From an uncultured Geobacteraceae bacterium (GTDB lineage Bacteria > Desulfobacterota > Desulfuromonadia > Geobacterales > Pseudopelobacteraceae), in assembly GCA_903875605.1 (NCBI GenBank), contig CAIQWT010000082.1, positions 1-64,000 of the forward strand: DNA of 64,000 bases. Reading direction: 5' to 3'. Below the pieces are notes generated by a model. That model did no database searches, was not told the origin of the DNA, and saw only the letters and a program-made list of their open reading frames with translations. The position numbers and the translations under genes are program-made. Of this stretch, positions 1 to 9,162 are shown in pieces. Each line of letters begins with the position of its first letter. The stretch's first letter is position 1.

Positions 1-867
1 AAGGGTGGCCGTGGAGATTGCCAATGCTTTAGGCATGATGACCGTTACCGTGTTGGAGTACGCCGAGGTACCCTTACCGTTGGTCGCAGCAACACGGTAG
101 TAATAGGTAGTGCCGACTACTGCGGTAATATCACTGTAGCCGATAAGATCAGCAACACCTGTGACGGTCATAAGACCGGTGGTGAAGGCTGTTGTGGTTG
201 CACGCTGTATGGTGTAAGCGGTTTCGTTGGTAGCGTTATCAACCCAGGCAAGATTAACCGTGGTCATGCCGGATACTGTACCGGTCAGAAGCGTCGGAGC
301 GGCAGGCACCGCCTGATTGACCACGAGGCTCAGAGCTTTTATCACTGTTACGGCAGGGATGGAACTCTCTGTTACCGAAACACTCACGGCAAACGTTGCC
401 GAGACACCGGTCGGAACAGAGGCCGTTAAAGGAGTACCACTAATCACGCCGGTTGAGGCGTTGATGGCCAGTCCGGCCGGCAGGCCGGTTGCAGCCCAGC
501 TGTATGGTGCTATACCTCCCGTAGCCGCAGCAGTTGCGGTGTAGGCGGTATTTACCGTTGCGGCGGCGAGTGTGGCCGTAGATATTGCCAATACATTTGG
601 CATAATGACCGTTACAGCATTAGAGTAAGTGGAAGTACCAACGCCATTGATCGCGGCGACACGATAGTAATAAGTGGTACCGACTACAGCAGTGGTATCA
701 GTATAGGTTGCTGTGTTCGCGGTAGTTGCAAAGGAGACAAGCCCGGTGACAAAGGTAGCAGCAGTTGCACGCTGCACCGTAAAGCCGGTTTCGTTTATAG
801 AGTTGTCCGTCCAGGACAGGCTGACAGAAGTGGATGAAGTCGCTGTAGCGGCAAGTGTGGTCGGTGC
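1..867 (-). repeat. Tandem Fn3/Ig module repeat inside the multicopper oxidase
   Basis: Bases 1-300 and about 568-867 are two diverged copies of one Fn3-coding segment at an offset of 567 bases, exactly 189 codons. Shared stretches include GTTGCACGCTG at 197 and 764 and ATTGCCAAT at 17 and 584. The intervening Ig-like segments (about 317-560 and 880-1140) are more diverged copies. The repeat keeps frame, so it is a protein-domain duplication and not a mobile repeat. Confidence 0.8.
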
Positions 868-3678
868 TGCAGGGGCGGTTTCAATTACCGTCATGTTAAT
901 AGTGACGCTGGCGGTACCGGAAACATTATCCGTAACGGTAACAGCGATCGGAAATACTGTTGTCACAGAAACAACAGGAGCCCCTGATATAACACCGTCA
1001 ACACTAATTGACAGTCCGCTGGGAAGACCGGTGGCAACCCACTTGTACGGCGGGTTACCGTAGGAAGCAGAGAGTGAAGTATTGTAGGCAACATTAGCAG
1101 AACCTGTAGGTAGTACGGCTGTCGAAACGGCAACCGGAAGTTTTACTGAAACACCATTGGCAGCATTTTTCCAGGCACTGGTGGTGAAACCGGAGGCTGC
1201 GGGCGGAATAGCGCGCACCCTGTAGTAGAAGGTAGCTTCAGTGGCTTTTCCGCTGATATCAAACCTGGGAGCCGCACCGTTGAATACTGTAGTTGGCGCA
1301 GCAAAAGTATTTTCCGTGGCTTCCTGAAGTTCATAAACAACCCCGGCAATGGCCGTACCAACCCAGCTAATGGTATAACCAGCTGCGGCGGCTACGGGCG
1401 GAACAATAAGCTTAGCTGGTGCAGGCGCACTATTGGCCGCATCAGTGACGATAAAGTTGCGCATCATATCGTGCTCTTCATGACTCAGGATATGGCAGTG
1501 CCAGACATACTCGCCGATGAGATCAAATTTGGCCCAAACGCGGGTCACGTAACCGGGAGGAGAGGCTACTGTATCTTTCCAGCCGTCATCCCATGGATCT
1601 GGTGGGATCGGGAAACTGGAGGGATCAACCGTGTAGCTTGCCGGAGTAAACACCTGATTGATAATTCCATCCGTAGGCGGGGTGAAACTGGTGACCGTAC
1701 CATCGGCTGGATTCACCACCAGCGCCTGACGGTTGATGACCTTGAACGCCACCTGATGAAGATGCATCGGATGAGCATCAACAGTGGTATTAACGATATC
1801 CCACTGTTCTGTATCGTTCAGTTTGATTATTTCGGTTACTGGTATATCATCCGGCTTGAAACCGCGGGCATCAATGGTCGGCATGGTACGCCCGAAACCA
1901 TCCGTTATCTCCATCAGAGAGACAACACGCGGATTGTTTATGACAGGAACCGCACTAGCTGCCGGAACCGGTTCAATAAGAGGGCGCAGATTAATTGAAG
2001 CAGACGGCGCCAGAATTGTATCGACAGATTTTAATGCAACGACGTCAAACGCCATGATTTCAGGTATATTCACCGAAGGGGCTATGTTGCCCGCTACATA
2101 TTCAAAATAGCCCGCCCACGGATCGTCAGGGCCAAGGTTTTTCATCATGATTCGGGTACCGGGCGGGACTGCACTGAAGTCAACAAGGGCGTCAACGCGT
2201 TCACCAGGCATCAGATCGATCTCCGGGCGTTGTACTGGATTGTTCAGGAGACCCTGCTCTGTACCTATCTGCCAGAACGGCACAACCTGTTCCACACCTT
2301 TGGCATCAATGTACACAAGTCTCATAACCCAGGTGCGTGAGTCGGCACCACCTATAAAGCGCATACGGTAGACACGTGGTTCAACCTGATAGGTCCCGTA
2401 AACAACTCCGTTGACTACAGGAATATTGCCGAAGTACTCAAGAGTCGCACTGGTACCAGCAAAAGGTGCCCCGCTATTGATTGAGGCGGCCAGCCAGGCG
2501 TGACCAGCCACATAGGGGACAAGGTGCCCATCAACAGGGTCTTTCATCCATGGCACCATAGCACAGGTGTTGGGGTCGGCAAGGCCATTGAAATCAAGTG
2601 TACAACCTAGGGAATTCAGGTCATAGATCGGATAGTCCGGCATAACCATCTGACCGGAGATATTGAAATGGCGGTCCTGCAGAGCAAATCCGAGCTCGTA
2701 GGCGCCTGCGGGAAGAATTTTGTTAACAACAAGACTCTGTTCATTGGCATCAGTTATCGGGAAGAATCCGGCCATACCCATATTAGTGTTGTTATGAGTT
2801 GTACCCATTGCGTGGTCATGATACCAGATGGTACCGGCCTCTTGATCCATGGGGTACAAGAAGGTCCCCTCCGGTCCGTGCTGACGCGTAGAGACAAAAT
2901 CCTCACCAAGTATGGAGAATCCGGATGTAAACCAGGCACTGGCCAGTCCATCGTTTTCAGGACCGGTGTGAGCACCATGGACATGAGTGGTGGTGCGGTT
3001 ATAAGGGAAGCAGGAAGGTGCGTTGGGACCGCAGTCCACCGAAGGGTCATGACCGGTGGGGGCTTCGTTAGGGAGATCGTTCAACCATTGCACACGAATC
3101 GGACGTCCCTTGACCCCCTTGATTGACGGGGCAGGGAAGTGCCAGATTCCAGCGTTGCTAAGCGTGCCGTCGGTAAAAGGCGCCGGGGCATTACCGGTTA
3201 CGGGTGTACCGGCAATGACACCAGGCTTGGTTGTGTCATAATAAGGAAGAACCCAGCCGGTGCCACCAGAGCCGTATCCCCATGCGTTAGTCTGAAGTGG
3301 AGTAACCCCGTCAAGACCAACAAGGCCTGGGCCACCACCAAAAATGCCCGGCAGAGCCAACTGCTGAGTAAAGCTCCTTGCACTGATAGTGTAGCAATCA
3401 TCTTTACTGCCCGAATCACCCTTTGCAAGGTTACCGCAGGTTGCCGGAAAACCAAGCTTGACGGCGTCAGCTGTAGTGTACGGCACATAAGTGAAATAAT
3501 CCGCCAGCGCGTTCGGGATTATGTTGGACCACATAACACCTGCCTGGGACTCACCGGTCAGAACTTCTGCGCTGATATTGGGGATTTTTTCTGTTGGAGC
3601 GGCCATACCTACGGTGCTCCAGATACAGGTCAGCGTCACAGCAAGGATGAATTGCATGGCTGTAAAGATGAGTCTCAT
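1..3678 (-). CDS. Secreted multicopper oxidase with Fn3 and Ig-like repeats (3' end outside window)
   Basis: The frame is open from the start at 3678 to base 1, giving at least 1226 residues without a stop. A GAGGAG ribosome site lies nine bases before ATG. Residues 1-27 look like a signal peptide. Cupredoxin copper motifs appear in order: HVHGAH near 232, WYHDHAMG near 285, HPMHLHQ near 637, and HCHILSHEEHDMM near 726, the last holding the type-1 Cys and Met. All four copper-binding regions of the family are therefore present. From about residue 750 the chain continues as putative Ig-like (He_PIG, with GLPxGLxI...GVISGTP) and fibronectin type III modules, repeated at least twice. Large multicopper oxidases of this kind in Geobacter (OmpB/OmpC type) are exported and needed for metal oxide reduction; the match to those is inferred from architecture. 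The C-terminal anchor, if any, is not visible. Confidence 0.9.
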   Translation of the reverse strand, partial: MRLIFTAMQFILAVTLTCIWSTVGMAAPTEKIPNISAEVLTGESQAGVMWSNIIPNALADYFTYVPYTTADAVKLGFPATCGNLAKGDSGSKDDCYTISARSFTQQLALPGIFGGGPGLVGLDGVTPLQTNAWGYGSGGTGWVLPYYDTTKPGVIAGTPVTGNAPAPFTDGTLSNAGIWHFPAPSIKGVKGRPIRVQWLNDLPNEAPTGHDPSVDCGPNAPSCFPYNRTTTHVHGAHTGPENDGLASAWFTSGFSILGEDFVSTRQHGPEGTFLYPMDQEAGTIWYHDHAMGTTHNNTNMGMAGFFPITDANEQSLVVNKILPAGAYELGFALQDRHFNISGQMVMPDYPIYDLNSLGCTLDFNGLADPNTCAMVPWMKDPVDGHLVPYVAGHAWLAASINSGAPFAGTSATLEYFGNIPVVNGVVYGTYQVEPRVYRMRFIGGADSRTWVMRLVYIDAKGVEQVVPFWQIGTEQGLLNNPVQRPEIDLMPGERVDALVDFSAVPPGTRIMMKNLGPDDPWAGYFEYVAGNIAPSVNIPEIMAFDVVALKSVDTILAPSASINLRPLIEPVPAASAVPVINNPRVVSLMEITDGFGRTMPTIDARGFKPDDIPVTEIIKLNDTEQWDIVNTTVDAHPMHLHQVAFKVINRQALVVNPADGTVTSFTPPTDGIINQVFTPASYTVDPSSFPIPPDPWDDGWKDTVASPPGYVTRVWAKFDLIGEYVWHCHILSHEEHDMMRNFIVTDAANSAPAPAKLIVPPVAAAAGYTISWVGTAIAGVVYELQEATENTFAAPTTVFNGAAPRFDISGKATEATFYYRVRAIPPAASGFTTSAWKNAANGVSVKLPVAVSTAVLPTGSANVAYNTSLSASYGNPPYKWVATGLPSGLSISVDGVISGAPVVSVTTVFPIAVTVTDNVSGTASVTINMTVIETAPAAPTTLAATATSSTSVSLSWTDNSINETGFTVQRATAATFVTGLVSFATTANTATYTDTTAVVGTTYYYRVAAINGVGTSTYSNAVTVIMPNVLAISTATLAAATVNTAYTATAAATGGIAPYSWAATGLPAGLAINASTGVISGTPLTASVPTGVSATFAVSVSVTESSIPAVTVIKALSLVVNQAVPAAPTLLTGTVSGMTTVNLAWVDNATNETAYTIQRATTTAFTTGLMTVTGVADLIGYSDITAVVGTTYYYRVAATNGKGTSAYSNTVTVIMPKALAISTATL

Positions 3679-3729
3679 AACTTTTTTCTCCTCATAGATG
3701 TCGGCAGTCTTAAAACTTGATTTAAGTAG

Positions 3730-3981
3730 TTATTTACCAGGCGTTGTTGCTTGCTTATCCGGAGCAGCGGCTTGCTTATTACTGTCTATATTTGCTTTAA
3801 GAGCCTTTGCCGCAGCATTTCGCTTTGACAATGATCTCTGTTTCTTTTGAGCCGTGGCAGCAGGAGAGACTGTTTTTTTGGCAGCAGGCTGTTCTGAAGC
3901 ATCAGCAGCAAAACAGGCACCCGCAGTGAGAACTAGAGAAAACGTGATCACAGTAATAATGGATGTAATAATTCTTTTCAT
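3730..3981 (-). CDS. Small exported Ala/Lys/Gln-rich protein, function unknown
   Basis: The product has 83 residues. ATG at 3981 is chosen over an upstream ATG at 4044 because GCGAGG lies just before it and the chain then opens with a clear signal peptide (MKRIITS..., hydrophobic core, cleavage near AGACFA/ADA). The mature part is low complexity: Ala, Lys, Gln, Pro and Thr, with QAAAPDKQATTPGK at the end and no Cys or haem motif. It lies about 50 bases upstream of the multicopper oxidase on the same strand and could share its transcript. I do not recognise a family. Similar low-complexity exported peptides are common in this group of bacteria, so the role remains open. Confidence 0.6.
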   Translation of the reverse strand: MKRIITSIITVITFSLVLTAGACFAADASEQPAAKKTVSPAATAQKKQRSLSKRNAAAKALKANIDSNKQAAAPDKQATTPGK

Positions 3982-4116
3982 TGATATACCTCGCTTTTTT
4001 GGATACTGATATTTTGATAAATTATTTATAAATTGTATCAACAAACCAAAAAGATGAATTTAATCTCTTTAGAAATAATTTTGCATATTTTTCAAGAAAA
4101 TGTAAATCGGACAATC

Positions 4117-4144
4117 GGTATATTTTCGTATACCTTTAGGTATA
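4117..4144. promoter_or_regulatory. Three alternating GGTATA/TATACC half-sites
   Basis: GGTATA (4117-4122), TATACC (4129-4134) and GGTATA (4139-4144) form two overlapping inverted repeats with spacers of six and four bases. They lie about 135 bases upstream of the small exported protein (minus strand) and about 200 bases upstream of the rpsB promoter. Operator function is inferred from symmetry only. Confidence 0.45.
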
Positions 4145-4349
4145 GATTAGGCTAGGCCAAAGCCCACTATCAATGCATCGATCTGATATACTAGACATAT
4201 TTCAAAAGGCAAGCGAAGGTCCAAGCAAAAAATATCTCGTATTCCAGATAAGCGCAGCTGCAAAAGACTTGACCGCTTAAACACCCACCTATTAATTGCA
4301 ATGCGAGTAGATCCACACCAGACCTTGTTTCTGCGCACAAAATTTCCAC

Positions 4350-4379
4350 TTGCCTTCTACAAAATGCCTGTGATATAAA
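4350..4379 (+). promoter_or_regulatory. Probable sigma-70 promoter of rpsB-tsf
   Basis: TTGCCT (4350-4355) and TATAAA (4374-4379) are separated by 18 bases. Transcription would begin near 4386 and leave a leader of about 95 bases before rpsB. The leader is G-rich in its second half and could fold, but no known ribosomal-protein leader motif was recognised. An alternative -35 (TTGACC, 4269-4274) lies further upstream with a poor -10. Confidence 0.5.
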
Positions 4380-4480
4380 ATTCCGCTATTCAATTCACAC
4401 GCCTCGCAAGATCCGGTGGTGTCCCTATTATGAGATGACGGGGATTCGATGGGGCGGAGGAAAAACCAAAGGAGTATCAC

Positions 4481-5245
4481 ATGTCAAGTATCAGCATGAA
4501 GGAACTGTTGGAAGCTGGCGTCCATTTCGGTCATCAGACTAAACGTTGGAACCCAAAGATGAAGCCTTACATTTTCGGGGCGCGTAACGGGATCTACATT
4601 ATCGATCTGCAGAAAACCGTTCGCTACTTTAAAACTGCTTACAGCTTTGTCAAAGAATCAGCTCAGGATGGCTGTACTGTTCTATTTGTCGGCACAAAAA
4701 AGCAGGCTCAGGATTCAGTTGCCGAAGAAGCCGCACGTTGCGGTATGCATTACGTCAATCAGCGCTGGTTGGGTGGCATGCTGACTAACTTTGCCACCGT
4801 TAAGCAGAGTATTGATCGTCTCAAAAAAATTGATGCAATGTTCGAAGACGGCACTATCGACGCATACACAAAAAAAGAAGCACTGCAGTTCACTCGTGAC
4901 CGCGAAAAACTGCAAAAAACCCTCGGCGGAATCAAGACCATGAGCAAACTCCCAGGAGTTATGTTTGTAATCGATCCAAAGAATGAAGAAATTGCTGTTC
5001 AGGAAGCAAACAAATTAGGCATTCCTGTTGTAGCTGTCGTTGATACCAATTGCGACCCTGACCCAATTGACTATGTCATTCCGGGTAATGACGACGCAAT
5101 TCGCGCTATCCGTCTTCTTTCTGCAAAAATGGCCGATGCGGTCCTTGAAGGAATTCAGGCACGCAAGAACGCTCTGCAGACTGACAAAGAAGGCGCAGTA
5201 GAATACGCCCCTGAAGATGAAGCAGCAGAAGTAGCCGTCGCATAA
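4481..5245 (+). CDS. rpsB: 30S ribosomal protein S2
   Basis: The 254-residue product has the S2 hallmarks: [20 protein letters not shown] at the start, the [11 protein letters not shown] segment, [21 protein letters not shown] and the [19 protein letters not shown] region near the end. Length is normal for the family. S2 joins late in assembly of the small ribosomal subunit and helps to hold S1. The start has a clear AAAGGAG site. It is followed after 47 bases by tsf, the usual bacterial pair, and both appear to be read from the promoter near 4350. The acidic C-terminal tail is ordinary for S2. Confidence 0.98.
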   Translation: MSSISMKELLEAGVHFGHQTKRWNPKMKPYIFGARNGIYIIDLQKTVRYFKTAYSFVKESAQDGCTVLFVGTKKQAQDSVAEEAARCGMHYVNQRWLGGMLTNFATVKQSIDRLKKIDAMFEDGTIDAYTKKEALQFTRDREKLQKTLGGIKTMSKLPGVMFVIDPKNEEIAVQEANKLGIPVVAVVDTNCDPDPIDYVIPGNDDAIRAIRLLSAKMADAVLEGIQARKNALQTDKEGAVEYAPEDEAAEVAVA

Positions 5246-5292
5246 ATACAAATTTAGATACGTCCTGTTTTTAAACAGGATAGGAGGATAGA

Positions 5293-6228
5293 ATGGCTGT
5301 AACAGCTGCACAGATATCTGAATTAAGAAAATCAACCGGCGCAGGCATGCTGGATTGTAAAAAAGCACTTGAACAGACTGACGGCAATTTTGATCAGGCA
5401 GTTGATTTTCTGCGCACGAAAGGTCTTGCCGCCGCTTCCAAAAAAGCCGGACGCGCCGCAACAGAAGGTATGGTTGCCGCCGCAGTAGCTGCAAATGGTG
5501 ATAAAGGCATTTTGCTTGAGATCAACAGCGAAACAGACTTTGTTGCTAAAAACGAAAAATTCCAGGGCTTTGTAAAAAACATTGCTAACCATATCATGCA
5601 GACCAATCCTGCCTCTGTCGAAGAACTTTTCGCGCAACCATATTGTGACGACAGCAGCAAAACAATTCAGATCATGCTGAATGAGGCAATTTCCGTTATT
5701 GGCGAAAATATGCAGATCCGCCGTTTCAGCAGCTACGTTGTTCCTGGCGCCGGTGCAATCGGATCCTATATTCATGCCGGCGGGAAAATCGGTGTTATCG
5801 TTGAGGCAACCTGTGACAATGCAGCAGCAGCGAAAGATCCTGCTTTTGCCGTTTTCGTCAAAGATGTCGCAATGCATGCCGCTGCAGCTTCTCCTCTGTA
5901 CGTTCAACGCAGTGAAGTGGATGCTGACGTGCTCGAACGCGAGAAAGACATCTACCGCGCCAAGGCTCGTGAAACCGGAAAGCCAGAAAATATTATTGAA
6001 AAGATAATTGATGGGCAGGTAAACAAGTTTTACGCCGACATCTGCCTCGTTGAACAGCAGTTTGTCAAGGATACCGACAAGACCATTCAGCAGTTAGCCG
6101 CTGAAACCGGAAAAGCACTCGGCACAACAATCACTATCAGCCGATTTACAAAGTATGCTCTTGGTGAGGGTCTTGAAAAGAAGGAATGCGACTTCGCCGC
6201 CGAGGTTGCGGCAGCTGCCGGCCTCTAA
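5293..6228 (+). CDS. tsf: Elongation factor Ts, long form
   Basis: EF-Ts is the guanine-nucleotide exchange factor for EF-Tu. The N-terminal UBA-like domain and core are unmistakable ([18 protein letters not shown], then [14 protein letters not shown] near residue 80). At 311 residues it is the long, two-subdomain form, comparable with or a little longer than the E. coli protein, whereas some relatives in this lineage carry a form of just over 200 residues (recalled, not checked). The C-terminal part holds a further EF-Ts core copy and a helical module. AGGAGG lies before the ATG, and a strong terminator follows the stop, closing the rpsB-tsf unit. Confidence 0.97.
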   Translation: MAVTAAQISELRKSTGAGMLDCKKALEQTDGNFDQAVDFLRTKGLAAASKKAGRAATEGMVAAAVAANGDKGILLEINSETDFVAKNEKFQGFVKNIANHIMQTNPASVEELFAQPYCDDSSKTIQIMLNEAISVIGENMQIRRFSSYVVPGAGAIGSYIHAGGKIGVIVEATCDNAAAAKDPAFAVFVKDVAMHAAAASPLYVQRSEVDADVLEREKDIYRAKARETGKPENIIEKIIDGQVNKFYADICLVEQQFVKDTDKTIQQLAAETGKALGTTITISRFTKYALGEGLEKKECDFAAEVAAAAGL

Positions 6229-6240
6229 TTTTTACAACGA

Positions 6241-6269
6241 AGCCGGCCTGAAATGGCCGGCTTTTTTTT
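6241..6269 (+). terminator. Rho-independent terminator after tsf
   Basis: A perfect 8-bp stem (AGCCGGCC/GGCCGGCT) with a six-base loop is followed by a run of T, 12 bases after the tsf stop. It separates rpsB-tsf from the pyrH operon. Confidence 0.92.
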
Positions 6270-6342
6270 ATTCTTTTCCTGAGGCACCTTAGCAATTATA
6301 ATAACCAGTAGAGACTTATAAACAAAATTCCGGAGGCGCACT

Positions 6343-7062
6343 ATGGGTAGAAGATCATACACCCGGGTACTTTTAAAGCTTTCAGGTGAATCATTAGCAG
6401 GGGCTCTTGGCTATGGTATTGACCCACAGATACTAAGCACAATTGCCTGTGAGATTAAGGAAGTCGTCAGCAGCGGAGTGCAATTGGCTCTCGTTATCGG
6501 CGGAGGCAATATTTTCCGGGGCCTGACGGCCTCATCAAAGGGAATGGATCGTTCAAGTGCCGATCACATGGGGATGCTGGCAACGGTCATCAACTCTCTG
6601 GCTATGCAGGATGCGCTCGAAAAACTGGGAGTTTCAACCCGTGTTCAGACGGCTATTGCAATGCAGGAGGTAGCTGAACCGTATATCCGGCGACGAGCAA
6701 TGAGACATCTTGAAAAAGGAAGGGTTGTTATTTTCGGCGCCGGGACCGGAAATCCTTACTTTACAACTGACACTGCTGCCAGTCTCCGGGCTATGGAAAT
6801 CAACGCACAGGTTATCCTCAAGGGGACAAAGGTCGACGGCATCTATACAGCTGATCCCAAAAAAGACCCCTCAGCAACAAAAATCTCAAAACTGTCCTAC
6901 ATTGATGTCCTTAAAAAAGGATTGCAGGTTATGGATGCTACAGCTATATCGCTATGCATGGATAACAATCTGCCAATTATCGTTTTTGACCTGACAACTG
7001 AAGGAAATATCAAAAAAGTTATATTAGGTGAAGAGATCGGCACCATCGTACAAGGAGAATAG
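6343..7062 (+). CDS. pyrH: UMP kinase
   Basis: PyrH phosphorylates UMP to UDP with ATP, at the head of pyrimidine nucleotide supply. The 239-residue chain is of the amino-acid-kinase fold and shows [12 protein letters not shown] near the start, [10 protein letters not shown] near residue 48, the [16 protein letters not shown] segment and [16 protein letters not shown] in the middle. Length is normal. GGAGG precedes the ATG. It is the first gene of a tight run of eight (pyrH to tsaB), and the two-base gap to frr implies translational coupling. The order pyrH-frr-uppS-cdsA-dxr-rseP is a well known bacterial arrangement. Confidence 0.97.
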   Translation: MGRRSYTRVLLKLSGESLAGALGYGIDPQILSTIACEIKEVVSSGVQLALVIGGGNIFRGLTASSKGMDRSSADHMGMLATVINSLAMQDALEKLGVSTRVQTAIAMQEVAEPYIRRRAMRHLEKGRVVIFGAGTGNPYFTTDTAASLRAMEINAQVILKGTKVDGIYTADPKKDPSATKISKLSYIDVLKKGLQVMDATAISLCMDNNLPIIVFDLTTEGNIKKVILGEEIGTIVQGE

Positions 7063-7064
7063 CC

Positions 7065-7622
7065 ATGCCAAAGAACGTGCTTGATGACATGAAGATCCAT
7101 ATGGAAAAAACACTGGGAGTCCTGAAAAACGAATTTCAGAAGATTCGTACCGGACGAGCCACTACCGGCATCCTTGACTCCATAACTGTTGATTATTACG
7201 GCAATACCTCCTCACTGAGTCAAGTCGCTACCCTGGCTGTTCCTGAAGCGCGTACCATCACGATCACTCCATGGGAGGCCAAGATAATACCGACCATCGA
7301 GAAGGCCATCATGAATGCCAACATCGGCCTGACACCTTCAAACGATGGTAAGTCCATTCGCCTGAATCTTCCTCCGCTTACCGAAGAGCGCCGCAAAGAC
7401 ATTGTAAAAGGGCTTAAAAAGAGGTCTGAGGAAGATAAAATCGCCATCAGAAATATCCGTCGTGATGCGATAGATAAGCTTAAGAAGTTGGAAAAAGACA
7501 AGGCTATAACCGAAGACGAACTGAAAAAATACGAAAAAGATGTTCAGGATGCGACCAAAAGTTTTGAATTAAAAATGGACGAGACTGTTGCCCATAAAGA
7601 GAAAGAGGTACTGGAAGTCTGA
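7065..7622 (+). CDS. frr: Ribosome recycling factor
   Basis: RRF splits the post-termination ribosome together with EF-G. The 185-residue length is exactly typical. Characteristic segments are visible: the opening helix with FQKIRTGRAT, then VDYYGNTSSLSQVATLAVPE, ITPWE, and the long helical return RRDAIDKLKKLEKDK. Its stop overlaps the start of uppS by one base, and it follows pyrH by two bases, so all three are probably co-translated. Confidence 0.98.
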   Translation: MPKNVLDDMKIHMEKTLGVLKNEFQKIRTGRATTGILDSITVDYYGNTSSLSQVATLAVPEARTITITPWEAKIIPTIEKAIMNANIGLTPSNDGKSIRLNLPPLTEERRKDIVKGLKKRSEEDKIAIRNIRRDAIDKLKKLEKDKAITEDELKKYEKDVQDATKSFELKMDETVAHKEKEVLEV

Positions 7623-8377
7623 TGATGCCGCTTGACCCTCATAAACTTCCGGTTCACCTGGCTGTTATCATGGATGGCAATGGCCGCTGGGCGCAGCAGC
7701 GTATGCTCAAACGTATTATCGGGCATCAGCGCGGTGCTGAAACGGTAAAGATGGTTGTTGAGCAGGCTTCATTGCTCGGCATCAAATACCTTACCCTCTT
7801 TGCCTTTTCTTCTGAAAACTGGTCACGACCTGCTTTGGAAGTGCGCGCCTTGATGACTCTGCTCAAAAAGTATATCCGTCAGGAAACAGCCCGCATGATG
7901 CGGAAGAATATCCGCTACAACGTAATCGGCAATCGCAGCGATCTACCATCAGACGTTAATGACACGCTGGATGAGGCGATTCGTAAGACCGCTGCAAACA
8001 CCGGAATGGTATTAACACTCGCACTTTCTTATGGTGGCCGACAGGAATTATGTAGGGCCGCTGCCAGACTTGCTCAAGAGGCTGTTGCCGGCAAATTGTC
8101 CACTGAAGAGATTACCACAGAATTGTTTGAAAGCTACCTGGATACCGGTGGACTGCCTGACCCGGATTTTTTGATCCGCACCAGTGGAGAAATGCGTATC
8201 AGCAATTTCCTGCTCTGGCAGCTTGCTTATACCGAGCTCTATTTTACCGAGACAAACTGGCCTGATTTCACCATTAATGAACTTCACAAAGCACTGGCCG
8301 ACTTTCAGTCCAGAGAGCGACGCTTCGGAATGACCGGCGATCAGATTACACAAAGGGGCGACTTATCAAACGCCTGA
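7622..8377 (+). CDS. uppS: Isoprenyl (undecaprenyl) diphosphate synthase
   Basis: This cis-prenyltransferase builds the C55 lipid carrier used for peptidoglycan. Visible motifs are AVIMDGNGRWAQQR (catalytic Asp near residue 18), GHQRGAE, FAFSSENWSRP, LSYGGRQEL and DFLIRTSGEMRISNFLLWQL, with the length (251) usual for the family. Start is at the TGATGATG overlap with frr; the second ATG three bases on is equally possible. The 3' end overlaps the reading frame of cdsA. Confidence 0.97.
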   Translation: MMPLDPHKLPVHLAVIMDGNGRWAQQRMLKRIIGHQRGAETVKMVVEQASLLGIKYLTLFAFSSENWSRPALEVRALMTLLKKYIRQETARMMRKNIRYNVIGNRSDLPSDVNDTLDEAIRKTAANTGMVLTLALSYGGRQELCRAAARLAQEAVAGKLSTEEITTELFESYLDTGGLPDPDFLIRTSGEMRISNFLLWQLAYTELYFTETNWPDFTINELHKALADFQSRERRFGMTGDQITQRGDLSNA

Positions 8378-9159
8378 TCTCCGCGATCATCCTGTTGCCA
8401 ATCGTTATCCTGACCGTCCTTAAGGGTGGAGCACTTTTACTTGCCTGCCTGATTGCCCTCCTTTCCGCCATCGGTGTTACCGAATTCTACCGCATGGCTC
8501 TGCCGGAACGAAAGGTGGAACAGTGGCTTGCTGCCATAGCCGGCTCAATGTTGATATTTGTTCCTTTTACCGGCAATGACAAACTCAGCATTGCCGGAAT
8601 CGGACTGCTTTTTATTATATTTTCACTAATATTCCTTTTCCGGGTTCGAACTATTGACAATGCCGCCCGTGAAGTTGCCTTTGCCCTGCTTGCGTTTCTT
8701 TATATCCCCTTCCTGCTGATGCACCTGGTTTTGCTCCGTCAGACTCCATTCGGCGTCCAATGGCTCTTTGTCATCATGCTGATAGTTATGACTAATGACT
8801 CAACAGCCTATTACACAGGAAGTGCCTTTGGTAAACACCGCCTGTACCCGCTGGTCAGCCCGAAAAAAAGCATTGAAGGGGCAATAGGTGGTCTAATCGG
8901 CAGCCTTTGCGGCACCCTACTGGCTAAATTCACCTTTTTCCCTCAGCTGTCTTTCTTTGATGTTGTTGTCACTGCCCTTGTTGTCGGAATTGTCGGTCAG
9001 TCGGGAGATCTCTTTGAATCACTTTTAAAACGTAGCTTTGGTGTCAAGGACTCCGGCTCAATAATTCCCGGGCATGGTGGCGTACTCGACCGCCTGGACA
9101 GTATCCTGTTCGCCGCCCCCGTCACATACTATTATGTTCTCTTCTTTTTCAAAGGCTAA
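8365..9159 (+). CDS. cdsA: Phosphatidate cytidylyltransferase, start codon unusual or uncertain
   Basis: CdsA makes CDP-diacylglycerol from phosphatidate and CTP in the inner membrane. The chain is a series of hydrophobic helices and has the family signature near its end: GGVLDRLDSILFAAP, with SPKKSIEGAIGG before it. The usual N-terminal motif (K-R-L-I-S-A-I-I-L-L-P) is present from 8368 on, but no ATG, GTG or TTG lies at or before it in frame. AGGGG at 8354-8358 sits a few bases before ATC at 8365, so initiation on ATC, on CTG at 8374, or by coupling to uppS is suggested. The first conventional start is TTG at 8395, which would remove ten of these residues. The frame overlaps the 3' end of uppS. 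Confidence 0.9.
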   Translation: MKRLISAIILLPIVILTVLKGGALLLACLIALLSAIGVTEFYRMALPERKVEQWLAAIAGSMLIFVPFTGNDKLSIAGIGLLFIIFSLIFLFRVRTIDNAAREVAFALLAFLYIPFLLMHLVLLRQTPFGVQWLFVIMLIVMTNDSTAYYTGSAFGKHRLYPLVSPKKSIEGAIGGLIGSLCGTLLAKFTFFPQLSFFDVVVTALVVGIVGQSGDLFESLLKRSFGVKDSGSIIPGHGGVLDRLDSILFAAPVTYYYVLFFFKG

Positions 9160-9162
9160 CCA

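Noticed and set aside
1-870. Direct DNA repeats as a CRISPR array or mobile repeat
   Set aside because: The period of 567 bases keeps frame and encodes Fn3/Ig modules; copies are diverged like protein domains.
1471-3720. Long plus-strand open frames opposite the multicopper oxidase (for example 1471-1998, 2668-3126 and 3139-3720)
   Set aside because: They are antisense to a clear coding frame with copper motifs, have no ribosome sites and no family features.
5332-5907. 191-codon minus-strand open frame opposite tsf
   Set aside because: Composition reflects the antisense of a strongly biased gene; EF-Ts on the plus strand is certain.
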